A stretch of DNA of 64,000 bases, taken from NCBI GenBank assembly GCA_963978895.1, contig OZ022240.1:19641483-19705482 (forward strand), given 5' to 3'. A program made the translations under genes and the position numbers. Positions 19,117 through 31,929 of this stretch are shown here, piece by piece (the first letter of the stretch is position 1; every line of letters starts with the position of its first letter). Origin of the DNA: Erpobdella octoculata (lineage: Eukaryota; Annelida; Clitellata; Hirudinida; Erpobdellidae). The notes beneath the pieces were generated by a model. That model did not search any database. It was not told the DNA's origin and saw only the letters and a list, made by a program, of their open reading frames with translations.

Positions 19117-20640
19117 ATGGTTTTGAAATCATTGGATGAGCTTTGGGCGAGTGAAATGAAAGACGAGCTGGAGAAACGTGGCCTGAGCGATACAGGCAAA
19201 AAGGACGAACTTATGGAACGCCTCTTAGCCGCGTTAGTGAATGAGGGCTATGGGCCTGACGACGACGAATATCTATTCGACATTGACGAGGAAGCTGTGG
19301 TCAAGCGAAGGAAATTAAAAAACAAATTGCTGGAGGAAGAAAGACAACGAGCGAAAGAAAACATGGCAGCACAGAAGAAAACAGGAGAAGGAATGATTCT
19401 TGGCCACGGAAACAAAGTGGCAGCAGCCGGTACAACTGTTGAGAGTTTGGTCGCAGGGTTGGCTGAGGCAGTGGTGGACACGGTTCTGGACCAGCGGGCT
19501 GCTGGTGATGTGGGTTGCTGCGGCGAAACCCAATTTGAACTGGAGTCCACCAGCTGTGTCTCAGAGCATGTGACGGATGACGGCCGTACAGACTGCACAA
19601 GTCAGGTGGGTCATGATGATGAGCCTGTCAAAGACGGTCATGATAAGGAACCTTGCAAAGATGCTCAAGATGAACCATGCAAAGATGGTGACAGTGATAC
19701 AGTCGGTTTGGACGTCAAAAACCAAACTAAAGAAGATGAGAAGAATGTTGAAAACGAAATGCAAAACGATGAGGATGAAAGTGACGATGATGATTATAAT
19801 AATGGCAATAACAACTATGGCTTTCACCCATACAGCGACGGTTCTAAAACGGAAGCCTCCAAAACAGACGACGGCACCGAATATTCAGGGTCAGATTTTA
19901 GTGAAGAATCTGACTCGGATGAAGCAACCGAGGATTTAGAAACGGACGAAACTCCAATGGAAAAATACGTCAAAGTTAACTTGACAAGAAAAGAAGACAC
20001 TGATTTGAGAGACGATGGCGATAATTTGAAGAAAGATCCGCTGGACGATACGAAAGTTGACACCGACGAAAGAGCCGAGTTGGAATGTGAAAAGAAAACG
20101 TTCGATTGTAGCTTGGAAGAAAACAAACATGACGGCGATGAACTTCTCCAAAACAACAATAGCAATGCAGCAAGCAAAAACTCTGGAAAAAATGAGACAA
20201 GAACAGAGAACGGTACCGAGGGTTTTAAATCAGATGAATCCACAGAAGATTCTAGATCAGATAGACTAAGAGTCATTGTAAAATCAAATAACAGTTTGAT
20301 GAAGGGATTTATTGGATTTATGGAACGACGTGTTTTCGAAAAACCTTTTGAAGAGTTTCTTGAGAAAGATCTAAAGGATGTGAAGGAAGAAGAAAAAGCA
20401 GACAATTCCGATAAACCGTGCAAAGATGTTCAGGACGAGGCATGCAAAAAAGGCTGTGATGAACCGTGCAAAAATGGCGACGATGAGCCAAAGAAAGACT
20501 CTGTTGATGAGCCAAAGAAGGACTGGAAGAAACTGTGTCAAACGGTCAAGAGACTTGACCATGTTGTTTGCGAATTGCGGTCAAAGCCACGAGTAAAAAT
20601 CAAGGTATTTTGGTGTTCGTGGCCGAGTCGCATTTCTTAA
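19117..20640 (+). CDS. SAP-domain acidic protein of the LTR element (Gag-derived with integrase tail)
   Basis: 507 codons, starting 25 bp after the 5' LTR. Residues ~6-40 match a SAP DNA-binding motif (LWASEMKDELEKRGLSDTGK, then KDELMERL). The middle is very acidic, with Asp/Glu runs and a loose DEPCKDG repeat near residues 170-200 and again at 430-470. The C-terminus (KKLCQTVKRLDHVVCELRSK, then PRVKIKV) resembles the end of Gypsy integrase, as in the relics at 14.2 and 57.0 kb. The likely history is in-frame loss of protease, RT, RNase H and most of the integrase, fusing Gag to the Pol tail. Whether the protein acts in packaging is inference. Confidence 0.8.
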   Translation: MVLKSLDELWASEMKDELEKRGLSDTGKKDELMERLLAALVNEGYGPDDDEYLFDIDEEAVVKRRKLKNKLLEEERQRAKENMAAQKKTGEGMILGHGNKVAAAGTTVESLVAGLAEAVVDTVLDQRAAGDVGCCGETQFELESTSCVSEHVTDDGRTDCTSQVGHDDEPVKDGHDKEPCKDAQDEPCKDGDSDTVGLDVKNQTKEDEKNVENEMQNDEDESDDDDYNNGNNNYGFHPYSDGSKTEASKTDDGTEYSGSDFSEESDSDEATEDLETDETPMEKYVKVNLTRKEDTDLRDDGDNLKKDPLDDTKVDTDERAELECEKKTFDCSLEENKHDGDELLQNNNSNAASKNSGKNETRTENGTEGFKSDESTEDSRSDRLRVIVKSNNSLMKGFIGFMERRVFEKPFEEFLEKDLKDVKEEEKADNSDKPCKDVQDEACKKGCDEPCKNGDDEPKKDSVDEPKKDWKKLCQTVKRLDHVVCELRSKPRVKIKVFWCSWPSRIS

Positions 20641-20687
20641 AAGCGATATGCTGTTCGGGACGAACAGAATTAAGAAGGGGGTAATAA

Positions 20688-21147
<460 letters not shown>

Positions 21148-21539
21148 AGTTTAGATCAATATATATTTATTTCTGATAATTGAATTGAATTATATATATT
21201 TCATCTATGCACACTATATGTACCAATTACCTGTCACCAATTTGTGTCTACCCCAATTCATTTCTGACCCCATTGAACAATGTTTTGCGGAGTAGTGAAT
21301 ACTAAACTTTCGATAGTAATTCGCAGGTAATCACGATTTTGCCTAATTTTCCACTCATGTTCATCATTAAAGCTGCATAGGAACAGATGTCTGTTCTGTT
21401 TTGTTAGCATGGTAGTTAAATCATTTTGCCATTCCAAACTAATGCTGATCACTTTAATGTTTTAGTTCACCAATTTGTGTTAGTGGTCATTTGTGACCCT
21501 TTTTTTGATTGAACAAATAATTAAATAAATACAAATAAA

Positions 21540-22459
21540 ATATCAACTTGTTTAATTCTATAAATAATGGGCTTACATCTAACATCTATTTACAACTGGT
21601 TCTGCAGCAACAAACTTTCATTAAATCTGAAAAAAACAAATTATATCCTATTTCACCATAGAAACAAAAATTTTCTTGTCGATTCTTGTTTGCACATATG
21701 CAATGTTCCTATTATACGTGTCTCATATAATAAATTTTTAGAAGTTCTGTAGGATGAACATCTTACATGGTTGGAGCATATACGTTAAGTTGAATCTAAA
21801 ATCTCTAAAAATATTGGCATATTGTAACGTATATGTCGTTTTGTAAATATTCAAACCTCTCTGATGCTTTACTACGCTTTGGTTTTTTCTTATATTTCTT
21901 ATTGTAATATTGTCTGGGCATCTAACTACCCTTCGCGTCTTTGTACTCTGCACAAACTCCATAAGCGCCTTATTCGTGTGATATTCCGTCTGCCACAAAC
22001 TTCATCATGTACATTACAATTTACTGAACATAACTTGTTGAATATTTTTCAGTTGAACTCTTTTTAAATGGGTCTTTTTATGAATAAATATATTAACTAT
22101 TTATTACCGCTACCTTTCAGTAACTTTTTTACTAGATCCTCTGATATTTATACTCATTCATTGCGATCATCCGATAGTTTTCGGCCTGATTTTGCACATA
22201 CCACATTAAAAACATTTTCTGTTAAATGTTCTGGTCCACGTAAATTAGTTCTTTTTCAGATAAAATGTCATTTTCTGATTCTCTGACGGTCTTTAAACAC
22301 AACCTTTGGGCTTGTGTTATGAATCTACTAAATTTTTTACTCGTATGTATATATTATAGTACTCTGGTTTAGGATTCTGAAAAAATACTGCAGTTTAGAA
22401 TTTGCAGTCTATCTATGTTTGTGTTCGTGCCAGTTTGTGCGTTTTCATCATTACTTTTT

Positions 22460-22525
<66 letters not shown>

Positions 22526-22698
22526 TTTATATGTATAGTCTAGGTCAGGTTCCGTATACTTTTTCAATTATAGGTCATCCATAAGCGAGAGTATATCCCT
22601 TCGGATGGGCTTTTTGGACAATTGTAATATTGCATTTGTTTATTTGTTTATTTTGTTAACTTTGTTGTTGTCCAATAAAAAAATCAATCAATCAATTA
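21540..22698 (+). pseudogene. LINE fragment, RT C-terminal half, decayed
   Basis: Pieces NWFCSNKLSLNLKKTNYILF, SYISYCNIVWASNYPSRLCT and LHKLHKRLIRVIFRLPQ are typical of the post-palm region of a Jockey/CR1-type RT. They lie in different frames with stops between. A (TA)n array (22465-22516) interrupts the 3' UTR, and the 3' end is TTGTCCAATAAAAAAATCAA followed by (TCAA)n. Confidence 0.78.
22465..22516. repeat. (TA)n microsatellite
   Basis: About 52 bp of TA inside the decayed LINE 3' region. Confidence 0.95.
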
Positions 22699-22851
22699 GT
22701 TTACTTTTTAAAACATTTCCCAAAAACTTCCTTTTGTTCTTCCTAAAATAGTTGATGACGGGGACGATATGTCGTAGTGTATTTTACCAGAAATTTTCAG
22801 AAAACTTAGAAAAGTTTTCATACTTTTATAGATTTAATAAATTTAAAAAAA

Positions 22852-23026
22852 ATGCAAACGGAAGAACGAGAGGAGTGGAAGAGCGATTGGGATTGGAAAG
22901 AGTGCAAGCGGGAAAGTGAGCGGGGATGGGAAAGTGAACGGGAAATGGAGAGAAAACGACAGAGCGAGAAGGAGCAGGAGAGCGAAAGAGAGAGAGAAAC
23001 GATACAAAAACTGAAAACACCGCTAG
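22852..23026 (+). mobile_element. purine-rich minisatellite ending in a Helitron-like CTAG end
   Basis: GAGAG/GCGGGAAAGTGA words are reiterated and the segment ends ACACCGCTAG|T (23023-23026). It is a diverged relative of 23700-23948. The 5' end was not found, so this is probably a truncated copy. Confidence 0.5.
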
Positions 23027-23699
23027 TAATTATCTTAATTTGAAAAAAACCTGCCTGTTATTAACCCAATTGTTCATAATTTTTATTTTTTTATGTCACA
23101 ACATATACTAAAGTTAGATTAAATATTAACATTTTAGGCAATACATTATGTATACAGAAAATGTAAATAAAACATCAATTATATACAATAAGATATTTAT
23201 ATTACATTTGCAATATCATCTTTCTGATTCCAAATTCAGCACCACAACTGGCTAGGTTTTAAAAAAATAATAACAACAAACGAATGTTTGGAATAATCGT
23301 TCCTGCCGTTGTTGATGCCAAACTTGGATTGGTGATGCAAATTTTTTAAACTCGGCTCTGGCGACTCCTTTTTTTGCCGAGTCCGAGTTTTGCCGAGTAC
23401 CGAAAATTCGGCCGAGTTCCCGAGCCGAGTTTGGGTCCATTCTTAGTATTAACTGAGATAAATGAGTTTGAATCATTGCTTATTTTACAGCCTATACTAT
23501 AAACTCTATAGCAGTATAGAAGGTTACTGCAGTCGCAGTTGATATGCATAAAAAAAAATTCAAACTTAAAAGTATTCATTAATCAAATGTGTAGGAAAAA
23601 ATAGAGCCATTTTCAACCATCCAATAAATATGAAAATCATGAAAATTTAATAGAACTGATTGTATTTTAAGACAAATATATACACAAAATTTTAAGAGA

Positions 23700-23948
23700 A
23701 AGTGACCGGGAGCGGGAAAGCGACCGAGAGCGGGAAAGCGACCGGGAGAGGGAAAACGACCGGGAACGGGAGAGCGACCGGGAGCGGGAGAGCGACCGGA
23801 AGCGGGAGAGCGATCGTGAATGGGAGAGCGAGCGGGAACGGGAAAGCAACCGGGAGCGGGAGAGCAAGCGGGGAAGGATACGGAAACAAGAGAGAAAAGC
23901 ATTAGAAAAACCTCTAAAAACCCTGGGCAACGCCGGGTACCCCGCTAG
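23700..23948 (+). mobile_element. 18 bp minisatellite (GCGACCGGGAGCGGGAGA)n ending in CTAG
   Basis: Ten or so imperfect units of 18 bp (23702-23870), then CAACGCCGGGTACCCCGCTAG (hairpin CGGG-TAC-CCCG, CTAG at 23945-23948) directly before a T. The 3' end fits a Helitron; no 5' TC end was found. Translated frames give (S/D)RERE repeats that mimic an SR protein, but they lie in a repeat and are not a gene. Confidence 0.6.
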
Positions 23949-24044
23949 TCCTTTATAATTTTAAATCGGCAGCTGTTAACTTTTTGCAAATCATATTTTT
24001 GATGATGACAAATTTAAAAAAACATCAACAAACATAATTTCCGA

Positions 24045-24062
24045 TGTATGTATGTATGTATG

Positions 24063-24094
<32 letters not shown>

Positions 24095-24356
24095 TGTATG
24101 TATGTATGTATGTATGTATGTATGTATGTATGTATGTATGTATGTATGTATGTATGTATGTATGTATGTATGTATGTATGTATGTATGTATGTATGTATG
24201 TATGTATGTTTGTATGTATGTATGTACGTACGTACGTACGTACGTACGTACGTACGTACGTATGTATGTATGTATGTATGTATGTATGTATGTATGTATG
24301 TATGTATGTATGTATGTATGTATGTTTGTATGTATGTATGTATGTATATATGTAAT
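24045..24356. repeat. (GTAT)n microsatellite with internal (TACG)n block
   Basis: About 310 bp of the GTAT tetranucleotide. Positions ~24226-24262 are pure ACGT repeats, i.e. a uniform T-to-C change in each unit, and two GTTT variants occur symmetrically on either side of it. Confidence 0.97.
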
Positions 24357-25001
24357 AATGATAATGATAATGATAATGAATCCGAGTTTTATTAAAGTGG
24401 CGTATGTTCTTCATAAGAACTTCAAGACCACTGTAGACGTTAGGGAAAAGATTTAGTGAACATAAAGGTTTTTAGTGCTGTGTGGAAACTGGCTGAACTG
24501 GATGTAAAGATGATGTGGAAAGGGATTTTGTTCCGCATTTCAGACCCAATCACGTCGACCGTCGCGCGATGAACCGGCGGTGTAATGAGGAGGCCCCTGG
24601 ATGCTGATCTGAGCCTCTGCCGACCCGGTACATTGGCAACATGAGCAAAAGACAGGTATGGAGAAGCAAGGCTATGTAGGGATTTGTGTACTATTGTGGA
24701 AATCTTGTACTCGATTCGTTGCCGAATGCGAAGCCAGTCGAGATTTTTGAGAAGTGGGGTGACATGATCATATTTCCGAGCATTGTAGATTATTTCGGCG
24801 GCTGTGTTGATGAAAATTTGAAGCCGATCCAGATGACAAGAAGGAAGTCCGGCTAGAGTTGAATTTCCGTAATCAATCTTTGGAAGAACCAAGGCGGTTA
24901 TGAGAATTCTCCGGGCGTCAATTGAAAGATGAGAGGAGATGCTGCGAATCTCTCTGAAAGAAGCAGGAAAGGGTCGTGTTTTTGATGTGACTGGCCATAA
25001 A
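24351..25001 (-). pseudogene. LINE fragment (L2-like), RT C-terminal region
   Basis: The minus-strand frame includes VLPKIDYGNSTLAGLPSCHL, KNLDWLRIRQRIEYKISTIV and LRSASRGLLITPPVHRAT, the classical C-terminal region of L2/CR1 RTs. The 3' end is an (ATTATC)n tail at 24351-24380, as expected for these LINEs. The 5' side stops at a T(27) tract at 25002. Confidence 0.85.
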
Positions 25002-25003
25002 AC

Positions 25004-25034
<31 letters not shown>

Positions 25035-25189
25035 AGTTTATAGTCCTTTACACCAGGTGTTTTAAGACTCTAATGGCTGTATGTAGGAAGCACTTAAGTA
25101 CTTCCTGTCGTGGACCAGAATTTGATCATTTTTACTTTCCCCTCCTCCTTTCTCCTGGCTACTTCTAGTCATACCTTAAATTTCGTGGC

Positions 25190-26016
25190 GAGTGTTGGTG
25201 CATTGAAATTAAGGGATAATTTGAAATACAAACAACTTTATGATAGATTAATGGCAAATGTTGTACCAAACTCCATTCATCGCAATTTAAAAGATGCTGA
25301 GATTGTACAAGACATTAGTGGTGCAACATTTATAAAGCCAAATGTTACACGGCGGTGCTCAAAATTCTATTTCGTTGAAAGGATTGTTAATCTAGTTTTC
25401 AATAATGTTTGTGATTGTCAGAAGAAGTTAGGGCAAGCTGCATTGATTGAGAGATTGAGTTTGCTTTTTTGAAATCATTCATTCAGATTATAAAACCACT
25501 AGTCACCGCAATGGATATTTTCCAAAGTGAAAAGTCATACACTAGTCACATTATTCAAACCATCATAGGATTAAAAAAATAACACCATGTTCAGATAAAA
25601 CCATCAATGCTCTTTTACAAACACTATTTCAAAGTATAGAAAAACGATTTGATCCTGTTTTTGAAAATGAAGAATATTTTTTAGCAACAGCGATAATTTC
25701 CCAATTTAAATTGAATTTTTTTAACAATGAGCAAAAAATATTTGATTATGGAAAGTTTGTTGGCATACATAAATGAAATGAACCAAGAGCTTGAAAAACC
25801 AGGTTTATTTAACTTGTATTTAATTCCAAATGTTAAAGGTTTTTTTGGTTAATGTTAAAAAGTAGTTAACTAGTAGTTAACTACTAGGCAGTAGTTAAGA
25901 GGTAGTTAATAACTACTGGTGTCAAAAGTAGTTAGGAAATAGTTACTAACTACTTTTTTTATGAGTAGTTAAATATAGTAGTTAATTACTTTTAAAGTAG
26001 TTAAAACCCATCACTG
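25190..26016 (+). mobile_element. hAT remnant with GTAGTTA subterminal repeats
   Basis: A frame with GALKLRDNLKYKQLYDRLMA and, after stops, IKPLVTAMDIFQSEKSY and TIIGLKK matches the middle of hAT transposases. The right end is TAGTTAAAACCCATCACTG (to 26016), a hAT-type terminus. Upstream of it (25860-26005) GTAGTTA or its complement occurs more than ten times, a subterminal repeat pattern like the transposase-binding motifs of hAT elements. The left end is missing. Confidence 0.7.
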
Positions 26017-26083
26017 CTGCTGAACAGGTAGAGGTAGAGCAACCAAGTTGTCTAATTACCACTTTTATTTATTTGTAAAAAAA

Positions 26084-26109
26084 CCGTTATTTCTGACGGG
26101 TATTTCTAG
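26084..26109 (+). mobile_element. Helitron 3' end, second copy
   Basis: ACCGTTATTTCTGACGGG, a 6 nt spacer and CTAG before T are the same terminus as at 1396-1423. The upstream part is cut by the hAT remnant. The following T is the first base of the next hAT element's target duplication. Confidence 0.65.
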
Positions 26110-26117
26110 TTGACAAT

Positions 26118-27818
26118 CAGAGGCGTACGGAAGCTAATCGAAGTGGGGGGCTATAAATGTTAGAGGTGTTTCAAAAAATTTGGAATAAATAAACATGGGC
26201 GTTATAATAAATCATCTTTTTATCAATTCTATTTTGTTTGTATATTTATAAAAAAAACTTTAATAGCAACGAAACTTTTTATTAAAACATTAAAAAAATA
26301 TTGTTTTCTTGATTTCCTGGAAACAAAAATGTCAATAATTTGGTCAGTATTTTACCGACTGACATATTAGAATATTTTCGTTCAATATATACCATTGTAC
26401 TCCGTAAATATGTTTTAATGTGCTTGAGTGCGCTGAAGGGACGTTCGGCAGAACAAGATGTGGCTGGAATTACGGCCAAAATATTACCAACTTGATCAAC
26501 AACTGGTAGAACAACATGAAGGTCATTGTTGTAAAGTATTGAGACAACATCGACGGCGGTTGCTTGTGAACCTGTATTTTTGTCTTAAGCAAGTCGTGAT
26601 CAAGTCCATACCGCGAGGCAATTTTTTTATAGTGTTTGTCCGATGCATAAGATTTGAGAGTGACAGATCCTAGTGAGCACAGCGTGTCCTGGTCTTTTCC
26701 ACTACATTGGAAGTCTAATTCGCCAATAACTTTATCCAGACTAAAATAATACGTCGATATTCTATGACAGTCTTTGGCAGTTTGAAGCAATTGAGCGTCT
26801 GTTGCTGGCTCTTCGACAACTAGGGCTTGGCTTCTACGAGAAACTTGTCTTTTCCTTCCAACTCTTGCTTCTTTGAATGAGAATCGTGTGTCGTAGATAA
26901 CTGCCTTTACACCTTGCGCAAGTTTATCAGTTCAGATCCAAACATTTTCAAAGTGGTCTTCATTTCTACATTGACGTAGAGTATTTCCTGTTGCTGTGGC
27001 TGTTTTCTCGGTTGTTATCACGTCGACAGTTTTTCCCTGCAAATATCTGCTGAGACTATTTGTGTTTGATAGTATCATTTTTAACACAACCAGCCCAGAC
27101 AAAAAATCAATGTTACATATTGCAGTTAGTAAGACTGTACTGCTTATATACGTTTTGGGATCGTGATCATTTGTCAAAGTAAGCAAGGCCGTTATCATAT
27201 TAGGCAACTGCTCTACCACGGCTTTTTTTGATTTGTATCTACATGACCACCTGGTCAAACTTTGAGATTTAAGTGTTTGTGACATTTTTTCACCGTGGAA
27301 CGTAACGCTATGTAAAACAGCGTGTCTTTTAGGGCTAGCCTCCAGAAAGTTGTACAGACTTTGAATAGCACCTAAAGCTTTGCGGAGTGGTTCGACTACT
27401 GTTACTGTATCTTGTATTGCTAGATTTAAAGGTGTTTATAGCAATGAACATAAACTGCTAGTGGAGATAACTCTTTCATTCTTGTAGCCAAACCTTTGTG
27501 AATGCCGCTCATATTTGCTGCGCTGTCAGAACATTGTCCAACAATTTTGTCAAGGGGTAGCTCCAGCTTGCCGAGAGCATTTTTTAACAATTCACATAAA
27601 ACTTCCCCTCCGGTATATGGTGTATCATAAAATCCGATAAAGGATTCTATCGTTTCTCTTTGGTGATGAATCGAAGATATATTGACACTTGTTCGGTCCT
27701 GCTGATGTCCGACGTTTCATCAACGATGATAGAATATCCCAAAAATGTTTTGCCCAAATTTTCAGCCAATTTTGCCCAAAACGGGGGGGGGTCCAGCCCC
27801 CCGGCTCGTGCGCTACTG
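26118..27818 (-). mobile_element. hAT transposon, 1.7 kb, perfect 8 bp target duplication
   Basis: The ends CAGAGGCGTACGGAAGC (26118 onward) and, inverted, CAGTAGCGCACGAGCCGGGG (27818 inward) share the hAT pattern. TTGACAAT flanks both sides (26110-26117 and 27819-27826). The interior encodes a decayed ZMYM1-type hAT transposase on the minus strand. Confidence 0.9.
26282..27770 (-). pseudogene. hAT transposase (ZMYM1/DUF4371 type), N-terminally deleted
   Basis: Reading the minus strand through several frames: SIIVDETSDISRTEQ and DKIVGQCSDSAANMSGIHKG carry the acidic residues of the RNase H-like core; YVHCYKHL and SLTRWSCRYKSKKAV follow; the C-terminus PATSCSAERPFSALKHIKTY is the dimerisation segment. 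The region before the first catalytic Asp is absent, because the terminal repeat lies only ~50 bp upstream. Frameshifts and stops exclude activity. Confidence 0.82.
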
Positions 27819-27826
27819 TTGACAAT

Positions 27827-28472
27827 AATTATCCAAATACTTGATATGTTAATGTTGTGAGAATGAAAAAGATATAACTAACTTTCAAATCGCTAGGAAA
27901 AACCCTTTTTTTTTACAAGTCCTTGATTTTACCAATTAATTTTTGTTTTTTGAATGACTTTTAGCTGATAATTTTATTTCTTTGAAGAAAATTTTAAACT
28001 TTTTAAAATTTGTAATAATTAAATGTGGTTAAATCAAGATGAAAATTGAGCAGAATGCATTGTCACCGAAAAAAATTCAATACACTGATTGTGAGTTCAA
28101 TTGGATGATGGAAAGTACATGTTTTTTAATTGTCACAAGATGACCAACGCATTCTCCCATGCATGCAAACACTTTGAAGTTTATATACGATCTTGGAAAT
28201 GTTTGGAAATACCTTCGCATGACATGATTTTATTTTAAAAATAAAACCGCAGAAGTGCTAAAGATCACAAGACAGATGTGTTTGATCATTTAGCTAACAA
28301 ACTTGCTAAAACAATTTGCAGTTAAAAAATTGTTTTAGTCTGATTTAATAACTTAGCAAACCATTTTAATTTCTTGGTGATAAATTTTCTGGCGCGATAT
28401 TTTTACGCGACAATTTTGAATATTGAACTTTTGTATTATTAATACTTAATACAATTTTATTATGTTCAACAG
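27827..28472. other. intron stretch without recognised features
   Basis: AT-rich, no repeats or coding signal recognised; ends with the acceptor TTCAACAG of receptor exon f. Confidence 0.55.
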
Positions 28473-29287
28473 CATTCTGATATAAAACCAAAATTTATTG
28501 GCTGGGAAGATGACGGTTCTGGAATACATCGATTTAATGTAAAACTTTACCTGTTAGGACCTAATACAGAAAATCAGCTGGAAAACGTGGGAAATCCCGT
28601 GAGAAACGAAATGATTGAACCAAAAGATATAAATAATTTTGTTCATATATGTACTAAGGCTGGTGTTTACTCAATTGAATTAACTGCTTATGATAAAGCC
28701 AACAATTTTGCAAAAGCTAGAAATATTTTCATTTTCAATTCGGGTGGAAAGTTAGAGGCAAATGAAAAAAAACTCGTTACAGTTGAAAGAGCTTTGGCAT
28801 ACAAAGAACAAAAAGAATTTTGGATAACTGACATTCTAGCCAATGAACAACTACTAGTCTCATGGTCTGAAAGATTTATCAGTGATGGTTTTAGTAAAGA
28901 ATGGTCCTATGCTGTGAAACCATGGAGTTCTAACGTAGGTATCGATGATGTTCAAAAAGGAAGTTTTTCGATAGGAAAAAGAAAAATCGAGCATTTTAAT
29001 GAACTTTATAATGGCATAGCACAGTTTTTTTTTGAATACGCCATAGATGAGGAAACGGGAGGACTTAAAAAATATGATCACCACGAAATACTTTTCTCCA
29101 ACACAACCAGCTACAATATTAAATATGATAGTCTTAAAGATGGTTCTGCAATTCCGTTTACTTTGTCAGCTCAAGATCCACTTAAACATACTTTAGAAGA
29201 AACATACGTCATTAGAGTAGACACAAGTCCGCCTGATATATACACAAGCTTTCTTAGTCTGAATGATCCTGATGTATATAGTTCAAG
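28473..29287 (+). CDS. receptor exon f: large ectodomain exon with beta-sandwich-like repeats
   Basis: 815 nt, phase 0-2, donor GTCAGG at 29288. It encodes about 272 residues. Two features recur: a start motif WEDDGSGIHRFNVKLYLL, and a closing motif AGVYSIELTAYDKANNF (strand-like, ending KARNIFIF) with a second closing version SAQDPLKHTLEETYVIRVDT-SPPDI. This layout resembles tandem Ig/FN3-like extracellular domains, but no named family is claimed. Several Asn-X-Ser/Thr sites fit an extracellular location. Confidence 0.85.
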
Positions 29288-30097
<810 letters not shown>

Positions 30098-30127
30098 CAT
30101 AAAAAATATTTACACACAATTTCAACC

Positions 30128-31723
30128 TTACTTTAACTACGAAACTATCTATCAAAATACTTAAATGCACAAATAATAAAATAAAATAAACAGATTCCAC
30201 AAAAATACGTAAGATGAGCCATCTTCATCTTACATATCCCTCTTCTCCCGAAGAAAAACACTAGGTGTTTTTAAGACTACTTGTTGACAAGCTGTTTTTT
30301 TATAGCTTGGTTTTTCTTTAATTTTTATTTTAATCTCTTGTTCTCTGCGCGTTGTGTCAACTGGGCGGGCATCTCCGAAGATTGACGGATTCAATTTTTC
30401 ATCTTTCTCTACTTCTCCATGCTGGCTTTTAGGCAGAAGATTTTTCTTTCGGAAAATTTAAGACTTTAATTTTTGCCTCAACTTTTTGTTCAACTTGTAC
30501 AGTACTATACTTGCTCTTCTTTTTGCCCTGACACGAAACAGAGTCCGCAAGTGTTTTCGTATACTTTACTGGACCTATTCGTTGTGGGATGTCGCATCAG
30601 GGGATAGTTTCCGTTACTGCCGGTAAACACCCTTCCCTGCAGTCATCGCATCTGAATTTCTTACCCTCTCGACATTTCTCAACACTAGATCACAAAGTAA
30701 ATTTATCCTACACACAACATCTCTGGTTCCTTTGAACCAGTCTGTTTTAATTTTCACCATTGCTGTTGCAGCTACCAGAACTGTGCCGTCGGCCAAAACA
30801 CATGGTCTTGTTCTTCCGGTCATCTGATGCGGGTGTACTAATGATTCTTTTACCATTATGGCAGTACAGCCAGTTTCCCTCAAAACTATTACCGGTTTTT
30901 TGTTCACAAAACCTCTGGTTTATTGAAACTTCCTTCCTGGGTAAAAACAACCATCCGCTATTACCGGTTAAACGCAGCAACATGTTAATTTGAACTCATC
31001 CATTTTACCTTCCATCACCATGGCCGCGCATGCACTCACTACTCCAGAATCTTTGCATGGTGGTTTCATGGTGGCTTCTCTGTGTGTTTGGCACATGACT
31101 GGACTTGCCTGAGTGCCTTGTCTGCGGTACTTCGCCAAATGTCCAGCTTGATGACAATTGTAACAACGGGATCCAACCATTTCTGAGTCACTGACCGGTT
31201 GACTCCGATTTCAACCAATCCTGTTAGTATTTTCAATTTTGGCTAGCCTCTTTTCTGGGTAGGCTTGGTTGTATTTGTTGACCCAGAGACTCAGCTCTTT
31301 GACATTGCTACTGTCTCTCTCCAAGAAATACTCGACCATTTTTGCCGGACACCTTCCAAAGAACTGCTCCTTTAGAAACAAAAACATTAAATTTTGTGCA
31401 CCGGCGAGATCTACCCAGCGCCTGAGTTAGCTATCCAACCGCACTGGATAGTGTTCCCAAGTCTCCTCTGTTTCAGGGTTTGACTCTCGAAACATAATCC
31501 GATAGTCTTCAGCCGACTTCCAAAACGACGAAGGAGTGCCTCTTTTGCCGTTCTGTAGTCCTGCATCTGACTATCGCTGAGTTGGCCAAATACTTCCAAT
31601 GTTTTCGCACTTAGCAATCTTACTTTAACTACGAGACTATCTATCAAAATACTCAAATGCACAAATAATAAAATAAAAATACACACAATAATACGTAAGA
31701 TGAGCCATCTTTATCTTACAGTG
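30128..31723 (-). mobile_element. truncated Gypsy-type element with partial LTRs
   Basis: Two ~107 bp direct repeats (30128-30237 and 31617-31723), each starting TGTAAGATnAAGATGGCTCA on the minus strand, flank minus-strand Gag and protease coding remnants. In both, the LTR homology stops at the same point, TTTAAAGTAAGnTTG, and in the upstream copy it joins Gag directly, so leader sequence is deleted. RT, RNase H and integrase are absent. Confidence 0.75.
30614..31613 (-). pseudogene. Gag and protease remnants of the Gypsy element
   Basis: In order on the minus strand: a Gag piece (LEVFGQLSDSQMQDYRTAKE, then ALLRRFGSR), a zinc knuckle CYNCHQAGHLAKYR in which the last Cys is replaced by Arg, and a retropepsin-like piece VIVLRETGCTAIMVKESLV in which the catalytic D-T-G reads E-T-G. 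Stops and frameshifts separate them. The mutated zinc ligand and catalytic Asp agree with a dead copy. Confidence 0.72.
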
Positions 31724-31929
31724 AGTTATTTTATTGTCACTTTTAATTACATTTATTTTTGGCAGTTTTTTGTTAAGTGCAATTTACGGCAAAGTTCAGC
31801 GACCATCTTTACAATAACAAAATGCAATTAAAAAAGTTGGATTCGTACAAAGTTGAAAAATGGTAATCGCAAGAGAAAACAAACATTAGAAAAACAGTAT
31901 AGTTCAAAATATCGTGATAGACGTGGTTG

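Noticed and set aside
19248..20562. Several minus-strand frames opposite the SAP-domain ORF
   Set aside because: They are shadows of the intact plus-strand ORF, which has a coherent domain, codon use and LTR context.
23667..23930. Arg/Ser-rich frame resembling an SR splicing factor
   Set aside because: It is one frame of an 18 bp minisatellite joined to a Helitron-like end; other frames are equally open.
24045..24356. CRISPR-like array
   Set aside because: Regular repeats without unique spacers; a eukaryotic microsatellite.
24044..24456. Long open frames through the GTAT array (YVCM and YIHT repeats)
   Set aside because: They are translations of a tetranucleotide microsatellite with no stop in any frame; not genes.
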